A stretch of 64,000 bases of DNA from Tricholoma matsutake (GCA_026075535.2 AP026539.1:12896001-12960000); one strand, 5' to 3'; numbered from the stretch's first letter, positions 32,880-44,799 are shown. Made by a program: numbers and translations. The notes: generated by a model from the letters alone, not told the origin.

Positions 32880-34740
32880 AGAGAATATAGGCAAGCCAGT
32901 ATGGATTACTCACTTTCCCAAGCATTGAAAAATTCAAACATGAAAGGACTGAAAGCATTCATTGCTATTTATAATGTGATTGTGCCAGTATTGTAAACAC
33001 CTCATAGAGCAGTTTTTAGAAAGTGACTATCTAACCCTCCTGGATGACATGGATATGTATCAAGGGATTGGATTATTCCATGTTGGAGGACACAAGTGGG
33101 AATGTTTTGCATGATTTTTGCCAACTTTGATTCCTGGGGCTGGCCATGTGGATGGTGAAATTCTCAAGTCCCTCTGGTCTGTTTTGAATGAAATATCTCC
33201 CAGCACACAAAATGTGACTCTTGCAGCATGCACTGAGACCCTAGACAATCATATGGGTGATTCCAATTTCAAAAAGATGCTGGATATTGGTAATCTTAGG
33301 TCTATCCAAGTCTACATTTGCTAACCAAAGTTTTAGTTGTTGTCACCTGCTGGCGTTACAAAGCTGCCATGTTAGGTGTGGAAGACAGCCACTGTGACCT
33401 TGCTCAGTACAGTTGTAATGCAGAACCTGAGGAGATTAAAGCTTGGATCACACTGGCAAGGAAATCCCAGGAGGACCACCTTGAAGATCCCACAGCTATG
33501 GACATCTATGATATAAATGTCAGTATGGTGGCACCGACTAAAGATCCCTTCCAACTGGCCCTCCTTCATGATGAAGCTGGCTCTGGTGCCCAAAAGGGTG
33601 AAGCTTCATGGCTTTCTCTTGGTCTTATACTGCAAGAAGCACAGTAAGCACCACAGGTCAAGTTAATATCATGCCCTATTGACTGCGATTAGACTAGCAC
33701 TTCTTAACCATGTAAGACTCAAGGGGTCTTATTTGTCAGTGGCTGAAAAGCTGGAGATATCAACAAAACGTGAAAACCTTGACAAGCATATCAATGCATT
33801 TATTTCTCAAGGAGCAGCTTGTATCAGTGATAAGGCCCTTGATGCTATACAAGCACTCACTGATTCTACTACACATATGGCCAGAGGCACAGAGCAAGAT
33901 TATTAAACTGACACAGAAGATGACAATAATCCCTTCCTTGTGTGGCCTCTACCATCCATGGTGCACATTGCAAAAACCTGGCCATTGCCACTTCCATCCA
34001 CTTTTGGGGTTGATAACTTCGATGAACTTGACCTGACTGCACTGGCAACCAAGGAATTGCAGCTATGGGAAGGTCATGCAAATGATGCCTTGTATGGTGT
34101 AAGAATGGCTTTGGGGGAGAAGTCATCTTTATTCAGAAATGATCTCTGCCTTGCCAACAGCAAGTTGAAAAAAGGTAGAGCCTGGTCCAAGGTACATGCA
34201 GTTAGCTGGTGGGTCCAACACCATCATCAAATTTATAACACAGCTCAGAATGGTCTTGTTCAGCTCAGTGCATCTGAGGATATTCAAACCAAATACCAAG
34301 TCTTCCACTGGAACCAGCTGAAAGTCACAACACAGATTCTTCAGTGGGACAGGTCAACTCCGAGGGTGGTTCCCATCGACAGGATGAACCACTGGAATGG
34401 TTCTGGAATGTAAATATAAAGGCAGATATGGAACAGAGTGATATGGTGAAAGAGTGTAAGCCCTGCTGCCTGTTTATGTCTAACCCTTAATGGTCTGGTA
34501 GTCTATAGGGTGCACTGGTTGCAGGCCAAAGCAAAGCACAAACAATGGTCAGAGGAATTGAGCATTACTCAGCATGAAATGGTTTGGATTACTCAATACT
34601 TCTTGCACCATGCAGAATTCTGGCTTGCCCACCGCAAACTCCCAGCTGTGGCAGGAAATGCAGGGGCCATTACTTATGCCAAAAAAAGTCCACCAATTGG
34701 TCAAAGATGGCATTGGTCTCACTGAAGGTATTTACCAGTG
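32880..34740 (+). pseudogene. KDZ-type transposase remnant
   Basis: The plus strand carries, in order and in changing frames: MDYSLSQALKNSNMKGLKAF (32900), QGIGLFHVGGHKWECFA (33060-33110), LIPGAGHVDGEILKSLWSVL and LDNHMGDSNFKKML (33125-33290), NVSMVAPTKDPFQL, then ELQLWEGHANDALYGVRMAL and LGEKSSLFRNDLCLANSKLK (34050-34170), and VHWLQAKAKHKQWSEEL (34510). These match my recollection of Kyakuja-Dileera-Zisupton transposases, common in mushroom genomes. TGA at 33112-33114 follows CFA where CGA would give Arg. Many further breaks; inactive. Confidence 0.75.
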
Positions 34741-35275
34741 TATTCCCAGGTTTAGACCATGTTTGGGGTGTATCACATGTAACGTCAAAGTAGCTTTAAT
34801 TTCAGTGGGCATCTTTGGCATTACTTGTGACCCTAGTCATAAACCTGCACACTCTCTTTTGGTGAAACTTGGTTGTTTGACAGTGGAAACTGGTGCATGT
34901 GCCATGCTGCTCTTCTGGCACTGTGGTGCATATACTGTTTGCCTATGGATGCACTGGGTGGGCCAACAGTCTTTGGGACATTCAGCGGTGGGCCCATCCA
35001 ACACATGTGTAGCTGTGAAGACTCTGGATAAAGTACTTGGCAGGGCTCAGCATGGCACATTTTGAATTTAGCACCAAATGAGTGCTGAGTGCTGAGATGC
35101 TGACTAATATCAATATTGAATGATTGATCTGATTATCATTTCTACACCTTTGTATTCACTGTCATGGAACAGTTACTGCAAAAATATGGATCCCTTGACA
35201 ATGCCCCTTCCTGGCCTTATGACATTCACTCTCTGGCTAGCATCTATACAGCTGAGGTTCTGGTAAGGTTGAAGG
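34741..35275. other. Tail downstream of the KDZ remnant, no gene recognised
   Basis: An open stretch to 35065 (Cys/Gly/Val-rich, no motif) follows the KDZ segment, and a further short reading at 35165-35270 (MEQLLQKYGSLDNAP) runs up to the copia-4 LTR. Neither is recognisable. Confidence 0.35.
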
Positions 35276-35475
35276 TGTAGAAAGTTAATCCTAGTATAAA
35301 CAAGATCAGACTCAGTCTCTATACAAGTGACTGAGGGATCGCATCTACTGTACCTAGTATAAACAAGATCAGACTACAAGTACAGTAAGTAGCAATCAAT
35401 GAGGATGTGGTATAAATGATGCTCACCTCAGTCTCTATGCAAGTGGCTGAGGTGGCAATGTATCTAAGGTGCATT
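35276..35475 (-). repeat. LTR segment beside copia-4 (approximate right end)
   Basis: TGTAGAAAGTTAATCCTAG and what follows to GGTGGCAATG match the first 180 bp of the solo LTR at 31900, including CTCAGTCTCTATACAAG and its inverted partner GACTGAG. The right limit is uncertain because the match to the solo LTR ends near 35460. Confidence 0.6.
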
Positions 35476-35514
35476 TTCACTCACCATGAATACTCCTCAT
35501 TGCATGGAATCACA

Positions 35515-36355
35515 TTATCGGAGACCCCAAAGGTAGGTAAGTTGTTTGACATCCAAGGCCTTTGTGAACATGTCAGCAATGTTGTTGCAAGTATTAACAT
35601 AGGTGATTGAGAGGTTGCCAGATTCATGTAGAAAAGGATATTTAATATCAATGTGTTTGACATGGAAATGGAGAAGGGGGTCTTCAGATAAAGTCTTGGT
35701 AGCATTATTGTCACATGAAATAACAGTGGGAGAATTCTGTTGGTAGTCAATGGCATGAAGCAATGTATGCAACCAAATGCACTCCTTCACAGCCTCAAAT
35801 GTTGCAACATATTCAGCCTCACAAGTTCAGGCCACCATGACCTTCTGTTTATGCACCACCCAGAAACTGCTCCAGAGCTGAGAGAACATACATAACCTCC
35901 AACAATACAACGGTTGTCAAGAGAGTTGGCCCAGTCAGAATCAGTGAACACATGCAGATTGATGGGGGTGGAACCACCTAGGTATAGTTTGAGATCCCTG
36001 GTACCCTTAAGATACCGAATGAGTCTGATAGTGGCATTCCAATGATCAAATGAGTACGAGTGAAGGTATTGGGATAATTGTTGAACTGCATAAGAGATGT
36101 AAGGTTGAGTGGAAATTGCTAGGTAAAGCAAGCAACCAATGACAGATCTGTAAGGCAACTTGAGAAGGTTGGCTTTATTGAGTGATGAAATAGACTGTGT
36201 TGGTCAGGGTGGTGTAGTTTTAAGCTTGGCTCCAGAGGTGCAGATACTGGATAGGCATCCTTCTGACCAAATTGTTCAATAATCTTGTTGATAAGGGCTG
36301 TCTGCAACAGTGCAACAGTATGTGCCATCCCATCCCAGGTGATAGCAATACCCAT
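35515..36355 (-). pseudogene. RNase H part of a Ty1/copia element (copia-4)
   Basis: Minus strand: KIIEQFGQKDAYPVSAPLEP (end of RT), YRSVIGCLLYLAISTQPYIS, HVFTDSDWANSLDNRCIVGG with a catalytic Asp, then in another frame TVISCDNNATKTLSEDP, HVKHIDIKYPFLHE and NIADMFTKALDVKQL. These are copia RNase H and C-terminal signatures. Sequence upstream of MGIAITWDG is missing, so RT, integrase and gag are gone; the cut is near 36360. Confidence 0.85.
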
Positions 36356-36386
36356 AATAAAATGAGCGGTACCCAGCTCCAGATAG

Positions 36387-36526
36387 GTAAGCTGCAGTGT
36401 ATCAAATGATACAGTCTATTGAACACATACAATATATCTAATGATACAGGTTCGGTGGATGCTGTCGAACACTCTATATGTATATGTATACATACTGTAG
36501 TATCAAATAAATTCACTATTACAATC
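36387..36526. repeat. Copy B of the 140-bp repeat
   Basis: Matches 31756-31899. It is followed directly by TTTGCTGTCTTATACACTAC, the uninterrupted counterpart of the solo-LTR insertion site. Confidence 0.75.
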
Positions 36527-36559
36527 TTTGCTGTCTTATACACTACATATGGGTAATGA

Positions 36560-38701
36560 ATGTAATATATAGCTGAGTGACCTATGCATCAGACACAATC
36601 GGCACCAGCAACAGCACCAGCAACAGCAATGGCAATGGCATGGGGCTCTACCATTGGACATCACCATTGGGAATCAGGATGGGGAGTTGGCATTCATTTG
36701 TTAGACCTATGTAGTACACAGACCTACAAAGTAAGATTGGTGCCGAGTGCTGCTCAGTGGCCTGGTGGCTGTGGCCAATGCTGATGCCACCTGAACAAAT
36801 CCCCAATGATGAAGGTTGTACAGCATCATGTATGATAAACTCAGTAAAGGCCTCATTTAAGTGATAATTAATTTGTTGTAGTATACAGACCTACAAAATG
36901 AGGTTGTTGCCGAGTGCTGCTCAGCAACCCAGTGGGTGTGCCAATGCCAATGCCAATGCCACCTAAAAGAATTTCTGATGCCAATGCCTCTTTTATGCAA
37001 TAATTAATTTGTTCAATGTAGTATGCAGACCTACAAAATGAGGTTGGTGCCGAGTGGTGCTCAGCACCCTAGTGGTTGTGGCCGATGCTGATGCCAATGC
37101 CAATGCTGATGCCACTGAAAAAAAAATCCTGATGCCATACAGTGACATGTATGATAAACTCAGTAAATGCCCTGTTGGTGTGATAATTAATTTGTTGTAG
37201 TATGAAGACTTAGAAAATGAGTTTGATGACAAGTGCTGCTCGGCAACCCGGTGGCTGTGCCGATGCCGATGCCATTGCCGATGCCACTGCCATCTCAAAA
37301 AATCTCAATGCTGAAGGTTGTACAGTGTCATGTGTGATATACTCAGTAAATGCCCTGTTTTATGCAATAATTAATTTGTTGTAGTATGAAGACTTACAAA
37401 ATGAGGTTGGTGCAAAGTGCTGCTCAGCAACCCGGTGGCTGTGCCAATGCCAATGCCGCTGCGGATGCCACTGCTGTCTCAAAAAAATCTCAATGCTGAA
37501 GGTTGTACAGTGTCATGTGTGATATACTCAGTAAATGCCCTGTTTTATGCAATAATTAATTTGTTGTAGTATAAAGATTTATAAAATGAGGTCGGTGCCA
37601 AGTGCTGCTCGGCAACCCAGTGACTGTGCCGATGCCGATGCCGATGCACCTAAAAAGAATTCCTGATGCTGATGCCTCATTTATGCAATACTTAATTTCT
37701 TCAATGTAGTATGCAGACCGACAAAATGAGGTTGGTGGCAAGTGGTGCTAAGCACCCCAGTGGCTGTGGCTGATGCTGATGCTGATGCCGATGCCACCAA
37801 AAAAAAAATCCTGATGCCATACAGTGACATGTATGATAAACTCAGTAAATGTCCTGTTTATGTGATAATTAATTTGTTGTAGTATGAAGACTTACAAAAT
37901 GAGGTTGGTGCTGAGTGGTGCTCAGGACCCCAGTGGCTGTGGCCAATGCTGATACTGATGCCACCAAATAAAAAATCCCAATGCCATACAGTGACATGTA
38001 TGATAAACTTAGTAAATGCCCTGTTTATATTGGTTGTAGTATGCAGACCTACAAAATGAGGTTGGTGCCAAGTGATGCTCACCACCCCAGTGGGTGTGGC
38101 CGATGCTGATGCCATACAGTTACATATACAATAAACTCAGTAAATGCCCTGTTTATGCAGTAATTAATTTGTTTTAGTATAAATACTTACAAAATGTGGT
38201 CCATGCTGAGTGCTAGTCAGCATCCCATTGGCTGTGGCCGATGCCACCTAAAAAAAATTCCAATGCCAAAGGTTGTACAGTGTCACATATAATACACTCA
38301 GTAAAGTCATAATTAACTTGTTGTAGTATTCAAACCTAGACAATGAGGTCAGTGCCAAGTGCTGCTCAGCAACCTGGTGGCTTTGACCAATGCCACCCAG
38401 GAAAATTTCTCAATTCTGCCAGGTGCACAGTGTGGTGTATGATTCATTCAGTGGAGTCAAAGCCTCATTTACATTTTGTTGTAGTATGCAGACCTACAAA
38501 ATGAGGTTGGTGCCAAGTGGTGCTCAGCACTGCAGTGGCTGTGGCCAATGCCAATGCCAATGCCACCGAAAAAAAAATCCTGATGCCATACAGTGACATG
38601 TATGATAAACTCAGTAAATGCCCTGTTTATGTGATAATTAATTTGTTGTAGTTGAAGACTTACAAAATGAGGTTGGTCTGAGTGGTGCTCAGCACCCCAG
38701 T
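36560..38701. repeat. Satellite-like array, 13 monomers of about 140-185 bp
   Basis: The marker GACCTACAAAATGAGG or its variants occurs at about 36721, 36888, 37028, 37207, 37391, 37576, 37716, 37889, 38046, 38184, 38333, 38491 and 38657. Each unit has AGTGCTGCTC(A/G)GCA (a GCCGAG...CTCGGC hairpin when intact), CCAGTGGCTGTGGCC, a variable GCCAATGCCGATGCC run, an A-tract, and CAGTAAATGCCCTG...TAATTAATTTGTT. Length variation comes mainly from the GCCNAT run and optional blocks. The array is interrupted by gypsy-4 and resumes briefly at 44768. Confidence 0.9.
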
Positions 38702-39127
38702 TGTAAGGGGACTAAGGGGGTGCCCTGTGTGTTTTTCCTATTTTTTATGTTTGTCCCATATTTTTCCCCACCTCATTTCCTTCTATTCTTCATTTTCTAT
38801 GATTTTTCCGGATTTTATTACTAATTTTCCCTTGCTATCATGTTTGTATATGTTGACACTTTTATATTTAGAGGCGGAGTACCCCTTCCGACACATACCC
38901 CTTGGTATGATGTCATTCGGCGGCCTTGATCCGCCTATCTCCGCCTTTTTCTATTTTTAGGTTATATTTGATTTTTGTCGTCTTCACATATACTGGGCAT
39001 CAGCAAGGGGATCCTTAGAGTTTTCTCTTCGGATTTCCCTTTGCTAGGTGCGCCCCCAATGCCTGTATTATGTAGTATAATTTTAACTTCGGATTTCCCT
39101 TTGCTAGAGGCTTAGGTTGCCCTTATA
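38702..39127 (+). repeat. 5' LTR of gypsy-4
   Basis: Starts TGTAAGGGGACTAAGG and ends GGTTGCCCTTATA; the ends are inverted (TGTAAGGG, CCCTTATA) with a terminal TA in place of CA. GTAGAAAACTCTCCCC follows, where the primer-binding site should be; I could not assign a tRNA. Confidence 0.93.
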
Positions 39128-39293
39128 GTAGAAAACTCTCCCCTAAGGCCCGAAAATCGCGAACGCGCTGCCCAAAATAGGCAGGTACGGACTGGACGAC
39201 GCTTCCCAAAGCTCCACAGAGTCCCTACACACCGTTCCAGATACTCTCGCCTTTATTGCGCCGCCATTTTCGCCAAACGCGCTCCCTAGCGAC

Positions 39294-40412
39294 ATGGACG
39301 CATCAGAACGCTTCGACGCGCTTGAAAGCGATGTTTCCGGAATGCGCGCGCAAATCGACTCGCTTAAATCTACGATTGAAAACTTCGTTAGGACCCTCCA
39401 GGCTAACCCTACGACTAATAGTTCCCCCTTCACGACTCCAAGCGCACCCAACAACGATGTTTTGCCAAACGCGTCCACTGTGAAACGTGCCCAGATCAAA
39501 CCGTCCCCCCCCGCCGAATTTAATGGTGCACGTGCGCAGGGACGTGCATTCCTTAATTCCTGTGAGTTATACATTAGTCTCCAGTCGCATCAATTCGTCG
39601 ATGAGGCTGCAAAAATTTATTGGGCCTTCACATACATGAAATCTGAACGCGCCTATCTCTATGTGGACCGTATCCTACGTCAAACTAAAGAACTCGGTTC
39701 TCTACCTTTCTCCACTTGGGGTGACTTTCGAGCTGAGTTCGTACGCCACTTCTGCCCCCTCAATGAACGCCACCGAGCAGTGACACGACTTGAGTCATCC
39801 ACTTACCACCAGGGACGTCGATCCGTGGACGACTATATCGATGAGTTCAAGGATTTGGTGGACATGGCAGGGTATGGGAGTGGGTTACCAGTGGTGGTGA
39901 AGTTCCGACGGGGGCTCAACCGAGAAATTCAGGACCAGATTGCACAGATGTTGGAAGGGCGCCCAGCGGACGATGATATCCTTGCTTGGTATGAAGCTGC
40001 TTCACTCTGTGACGAGAACCGACTCACAAATGCGGCGTTTAATGCTGCATTCCGTGCTCCAACTACCACTCATACACCCTACACCTTCAATCGAAGCCTC
40101 CCCCGCCCTAACCCCATTCCTGCTCGTCAAACTCCCACACCAGCCGTCAATATCCCAGTACCAATGGATGTTGATGCAGCCCGCAGCCGTGCACGTAAGT
40201 TGGATCTCTGCTACCGTTGTGGGGAACCTGGACACAGGGCTGGAGCGTGTCCCCATCGTCAGGATATCCGCATGCTCACCCCCGAGGGACGAGACGAACT
40301 CCTGCAAGATCTGTTGGCACTTGTAGATGTTGAGGAAGCGAAGGATCAAGTTGCAGAGGAGGTTAAGCTGGAAGTTGTAGAGGAGCAGGATTTTCCTATT
40401 CGCAGCGAGTGA
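39294..40412 (+). CDS. Gag polyprotein of gypsy-4
   Basis: A 372-residue open frame. It starts MDASERFDALESDVSGMRAQ with a heptad-like, probably coiled-coil N-terminus, then a retrotransposon Gag (capsid) domain (FLNSCELYISLQSHQFVDEA, AYLYVDRILRQTK, FRAEFVRHFCPLNERHRAVT, YIDEFKDLVDMAGYG) and a CCHC nucleocapsid knuckle CYRCGEPGHRAGACP near residue 310. It forms the virus-like particle and packages RNA. Start chosen as the first ATG of the frame with the conserved N-terminus, also visible in gypsy-5. The pol frame overlaps its end in the -1 frame. Confidence 0.93.
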   Translation: MDASERFDALESDVSGMRAQIDSLKSTIENFVRTLQANPTTNSSPFTTPSAPNNDVLPNASTVKRAQIKPSPPAEFNGARAQGRAFLNSCELYISLQSHQFVDEAAKIYWAFTYMKSERAYLYVDRILRQTKELGSLPFSTWGDFRAEFVRHFCPLNERHRAVTRLESSTYHQGRRSVDDYIDEFKDLVDMAGYGSGLPVVVKFRRGLNREIQDQIAQMLEGRPADDDILAWYEAASLCDENRLTNAAFNAAFRAPTTTHTPYTFNRSLPRPNPIPARQTPTPAVNIPVPMDVDAARSRARKLDLCYRCGEPGHRAGACPHRQDIRMLTPEGRDELLQDLLALVDVEEAKDQVAEEVKLEVVEEQDFPIRSE

Positions 40413-43400
40413 ATCGTACGCCCTCACTGCCTGTCCATAACCGCTTTGAAGTCTTGTCAGTTGAATCCCTGGAGAATGAATCCATTTCTGTGACTGCTCC
40501 CCTCTCTGACCCTTCGAAGTTGGCTAAAGACGTACCTGCTCTCCCCATCTCTCCTTCTACTCCACGTCCCAAAATTAAATCATGGGAGCGTAAACTACCA
40601 CGCAAGTATATTGTGGCATCCACTCCCTCTGCACATTCCTTAAACCTAGCCATCGAACTGCAGACGACCGACACTGGACAGATACTCGGTGTTTCTGCGC
40701 TCCTGGACTCTGGTGCGACTGGTCTCTTCATCGATTCCCATCTGGTACAACAACATCGTCTAAATACTCGCTCACTCTCACGTCCGATACCTGTATATAA
40801 CGTGGATGGATCCCCAAATGAAGCTGGTGCCATCCGAGAGGTTGCAGACCTGGTTCTCCGTTAAAAAGATCATAGTGAGCGTGCCCTTTTTGCTGTCACT
40901 CAATTAGGAAAGCAAAAGGCGATTTTGGGATATCCATGGCTTCGAGACCATAACCCAGAGGTCGACTGGCGCACCGGGGAGGTTACCATGAGCCGATGTC
41001 CATCCCGCTGTCGGACGTGTTTCACAGAAGCCAGGCAAGAACGTCGTGGACAGAAGGCGGCAATACGACGAACTCAGAAGTGTCGTGCTGGACCCCTGCC
41101 TATACCTGAAGTGGAATTGGAAGGGGTTCCTGATCTAATGCCGGACTCGGATGATGATGATGAGGACCCAGAGGAAGTGGAGGAGGGTGATCGGATCTTC
41201 TACACTGCGATTCGCTCGTCGCATGAGGTGTGTGCCACATCGAACATATCCCAACGCCTCGCCGAGGCCTTCCACAAAAACAACGCTGCTAAATCCTCTA
41301 CTAACTCCTTACTCCCTCATCTCCATGAGTTTGAAGACGTGTTCTCCAAGGAGTCATTCGACTCTCTTCCTGCGCGTAAGCCATGGGATCACGCGATCGA
41401 ACTCACCCCCGGCGCAACCCCTTCATCCTGCAAGGTCTATCCTCTCTCTCCGGAGGAACAACGGCAGCTTGACCAGTTCATCGACGAGCACCTGGCCTCT
41501 GGACGTATTCGACCATCGAAGTCACCCATGGCCTCTCCCTTTTTCTTTGTCAAGAAGAAGGATGGCTCACTTCGACCAGTTCAAGACTACAGAAGACTCA
41601 ACAACATCACGGTCAAAAATCGCTACCCACTACCCCTCATCTCCGAACTCGTAAACCAGCTCCGTGGAGCCCGATACTTCACCAAGCTCGATGTCCGTTG
41701 GGGCTATAATAATGTGAGGATAAAGGAGGGAGATGAGTGGAAGGCAGCCTTTCGTACCAACCGTGGTCTTTTTGAACCGCTTGTCATGTTCTTTGGCCTT
41801 ACTAATAGCCCTGCCACCTTTCAGACCATGATGAACGACATCTTCCATGACCTCATCCTCGAAGGCGTTGTCTGCATCTATCTCGACGACATCCTCATCT
41901 TCACTCGCACGGTTGAAGAGCACCGTCGCATCACGCGCCTCGTCCTAGAGCGACTTCGACGGTACAAACTCTACCTTCGTCAGGACAAATGCGAGTTCGA
42001 AAGGACCAAGATCGAGTACCTCGGCCTGATTATCTCGGAGGGTCAAGTGGAGATGGATCCTATCAAGGTAAATGGGGTCACAGCTTGGCCTACGCCCACG
42101 AACAAGAAGGAGGTGCAGTCTTTCCTGGGCTTCATCAATTTTTATCGGCGTTTTATCAAGGATTTCTCACATCATGCACGACCGCTGTTCGACTTGACAG
42201 GAAAGGAGGCATGGAGGTGGGATAATGCACAACAGGAGGCGTTCGAAAAGCTTAAGGAGATGGTCACTTCCGCTCCGATCCTTACCTTTGCTGACGATTC
42301 GCGTCCTTTTCGTGTAGAAGCCGACAGTTCTGACTTTGCGACGGGCGCTGTGTTGTCTCAGCAGTCTCCGGAGGACCAGAAGTGGCATCCTGTTGCGTTC
42401 TACTCCAAAAGCCTTAGTGCTGTAGAGAGAAACTACGAGATCCATGACAAGGAGATGTTGGCGATAATGCGTGCGCTTGAGGAGTGGCGACACTTCCTCG
42501 AGGGTGCCCAACACAAGGTGGAAATTTGGACGGATCACAAGAACCTCGAGTACTTCATGACGGCCAAGAAATTGAACCGTCGTCAAGCTCGTTGGTCCCT
42601 GTATCTATCTAGATTTGACTTCTCCTTGCACCACCGTCCGGGTCGCAGCATGGGGAAGACCGATGCCCTATCCCGACGTGCAGACCATGGGGATGGCAGC
42701 GGTGACAACCAAAACATTGTGCTGTTGCAGCCAGACCTGTTCACCATTCGGGCACTGGAAGGCATCGTACCCCAGGGCGAGGAGCGGGACATTCTACGTG
42801 ACATTCGTCGCGCAAACCGTAGCGGTTTACATGAGGATGTTGTCGCCCGAGCTGTTAAAGAACTGAGGAAGGGATCGACCCTTTCCTTACGTGCGGCAGA
42901 GTGGGCTGAAAAGGAGGACTTGTTGTATTTCAGGGATCGCATCTATGTTCCCAATGACCCAGACCTTCGCCGGCGCATCATATCCCAACACCATGACTCA
43001 CAGATTGCTGGCCACCCCGGACGCTGGAAGACCTTGGAGCTCACCTCACGGAACTATTGGTGGCCACAAATGTCACGGCTCATTGGTCAGTATTGTCGCA
43101 CTTGTGACCTTTGCTTACGCACCAAGGTCCCTCGTCGCAAGCCTATTGGTGAGCTACACCCTCTTCCTGTTCCAGAGAGTCGTTGGGATGTCGTCAGCGT
43201 CGACTTTGTGGTGGAATTGCCAGAGTCAAACGGGTTTGATGCGGTGATGTGCACAGTTGACTCAGTGGGAAAACGCGCTCACTTCATTCCCACTCACACC
43301 ACTGTCAGTGCCCTAGGTGCCGCTCGACTCTACCTCCACCACGTGTGGAAGTTACATGGACTTCCTGGTGCCTTCCTCTCGGATCGTGGCCCTCAGTTCA

Positions 43401-44311
43401 TGGCAGAGTTCACTCGTGAACTGTACCGACTCCTGGGGATCAAACTCCTCGCTTCAACTGCTTATCACCCACAAACTGATGGCCAGACGGAGCGAGTCAA
43501 CCAGGAACTGGAGCAGTACATCCGCCTCTTTGTCAATGAACGCCAGGACGATTGGGATGATCTCCTTCCTTTGGCCGAGTTCGGATACAACAACCATGTC
43601 CATGCTTCCACTCAACAGACCCCTTTCCTCTTAGACACTGGACGACATCCACGCATGGGATTTGAACCTCGCCAAACTCCCTCACACATCGAGACAGTGA
43701 ATGAGTTCACAGAACGCATGAGGGATAGCTTGGAGGAGGCAAGGGCAGCCTTAGCAAAGGCGAAGGACGACATGGCGCGATTTTACAACCAGCGCCACTC
43801 CCCAACCCCTCAGTACAAGGTTGGTGATCGAGTTTATCTTGACTCCAGTGACATCTCCACTACACGTCCATCCAAGAAACTCGCTCATCGCTTCTTGGGA
43901 CCTTTCCCCATTGTCAAGTGCGTTGGAACACATGCCTATCGTCTACGCCTCCCAGCCTCCATGTCCAGACTCCATCCCGTCTTCCATGTCGTCAAATTGC
44001 TTCCAGCTCCCCCAGATCCGTTCCCGGGGCGCCATTCACACCCACCACCACCACCTACAGTGATCGAGGGAGAACCCCAATATGAAGTCGAGTCAATCTT
44101 GGACAGCCGTTTGCGTCGAGGAAAACTCCAGTATTTGGTACATTGGAAGGGTTATGGGTATGAGGAGAACTCATGGGTCGAAGAGTCTGACGTAAATGCC
44201 CCTCGGTTAATCAAGGAATTCCACCGACGGCACACTGCTGCACCGCGTCGCATTCAAGTCACGGACTTTGGTCGTATACGATTTCGAATGCATCGGGGCG
44301 ATGCATCTTAG
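40367..44311 (+). pseudogene. Pol polyprotein of gypsy-4 (protease, RT, RNase H, integrase, chromodomain), one stop
   Basis: The frame opens at 40367, overlaps gag by 46 nt in the -1 frame and has no early ATG, so ribosomal frameshifting is likely. Protease: LLDSGATGLFIDSHLV. A TAA at 40862-40864 interrupts it; the same frame then runs 1128 codons. RT: FFVKKKDGSLRPVQDYRRLN, FTKLDVRWGYNNVRI and the box YLDDILIF. RNase H: VEADSSDFATGAVLSQ, YEIHDKEMLAI, TDHKNLEYF. Integrase: HHCC ending [45 protein letters not shown]. Chromodomain: EVESILDSRLRRGKLQYLVH then WKGYGYEENSW. All catalytic residues look intact; the stop is not a CpG change. Confidence 0.93.
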
Positions 44312-44322
44312 AGAGGGGGTGA

Positions 44323-44748
44323 TGTAAGGGGACTAAGGGGGTGCCCTGTGTGTTTTTCCTATTTTTTATGTTCGTCCCATATTTTTCCCCACCTCATTTC
44401 CTTCTATTCTTCATTTTCTATGATTTTTCCGGATTTTATTACTAATTTTCCCTTGCTATCATGTTTGTATATGTTGACACTTTTATATTTAGAGGCGGAG
44501 TACCCCTTCCGACACATACCCCTTGGTATGATGTCATTCGGCGGCCTTGATCCGCCTATCTCCGCCTTTTTCTATTTTTAGGTTATATTTGATTTTTGTC
44601 GTCTTCACATATACTGGGCATCAGCAAGGGGATCCTTAGAGTTTTCTCTTCGGATTTCCCTTTGCTAGGTGCGCCCCCAATGCCTGTATTATGTAGTATA
44701 ATTTTAACTTCGGATTTCCCTTTGCTAGAGGCTTAGGTTGCCCTTATA
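44323..44748 (+). repeat. 3' LTR of gypsy-4
   Basis: 426 bp, essentially identical to the 5' LTR. Followed by GT and a second copy of CTTAGGTTGCCCTTATA (44749-44767) before the CCAGT target duplication. Confidence 0.93.
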
Positions 44749-44799
44749 GTCTTAGGTTGCCCTTATACCAGTGGCTGTGGCCGATGCTGATACCGATGC

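Larger units (their letters stand above)
38702..44767 (+). mobile_element. Complete young Ty3/gypsy element gypsy-4, TSD CCAGT
   Basis: Two 426-bp LTRs (38702-39127 and 44323-44748) flank gag and pol. They appear to differ at one base only (ATGTTTGTCCC versus ATGTTCGTCCC, a CG/TG site). The target duplication is CCAGT at 38697-38701 and 44768-44772, within an array monomer. The polypurine tract is AGAGAGGGGGTGA. The 3' end carries 19 extra bases (44749-44767). The coding region has a single in-frame stop, so this is the freshest element in the window. Confidence 0.96.

Noticed and set aside
36560..38701. CRISPR-like array
   Set aside because: Monomers are 138-185 bp, diverged, and have no constant short repeat with unique spacers; the context is eukaryotic.
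40367..40412. Canonical -1 frameshift heptamer at the gypsy-4 gag-pol overlap
   Set aside because: No X XXY YYZ heptamer in the gag frame was found; the mechanism is left open.
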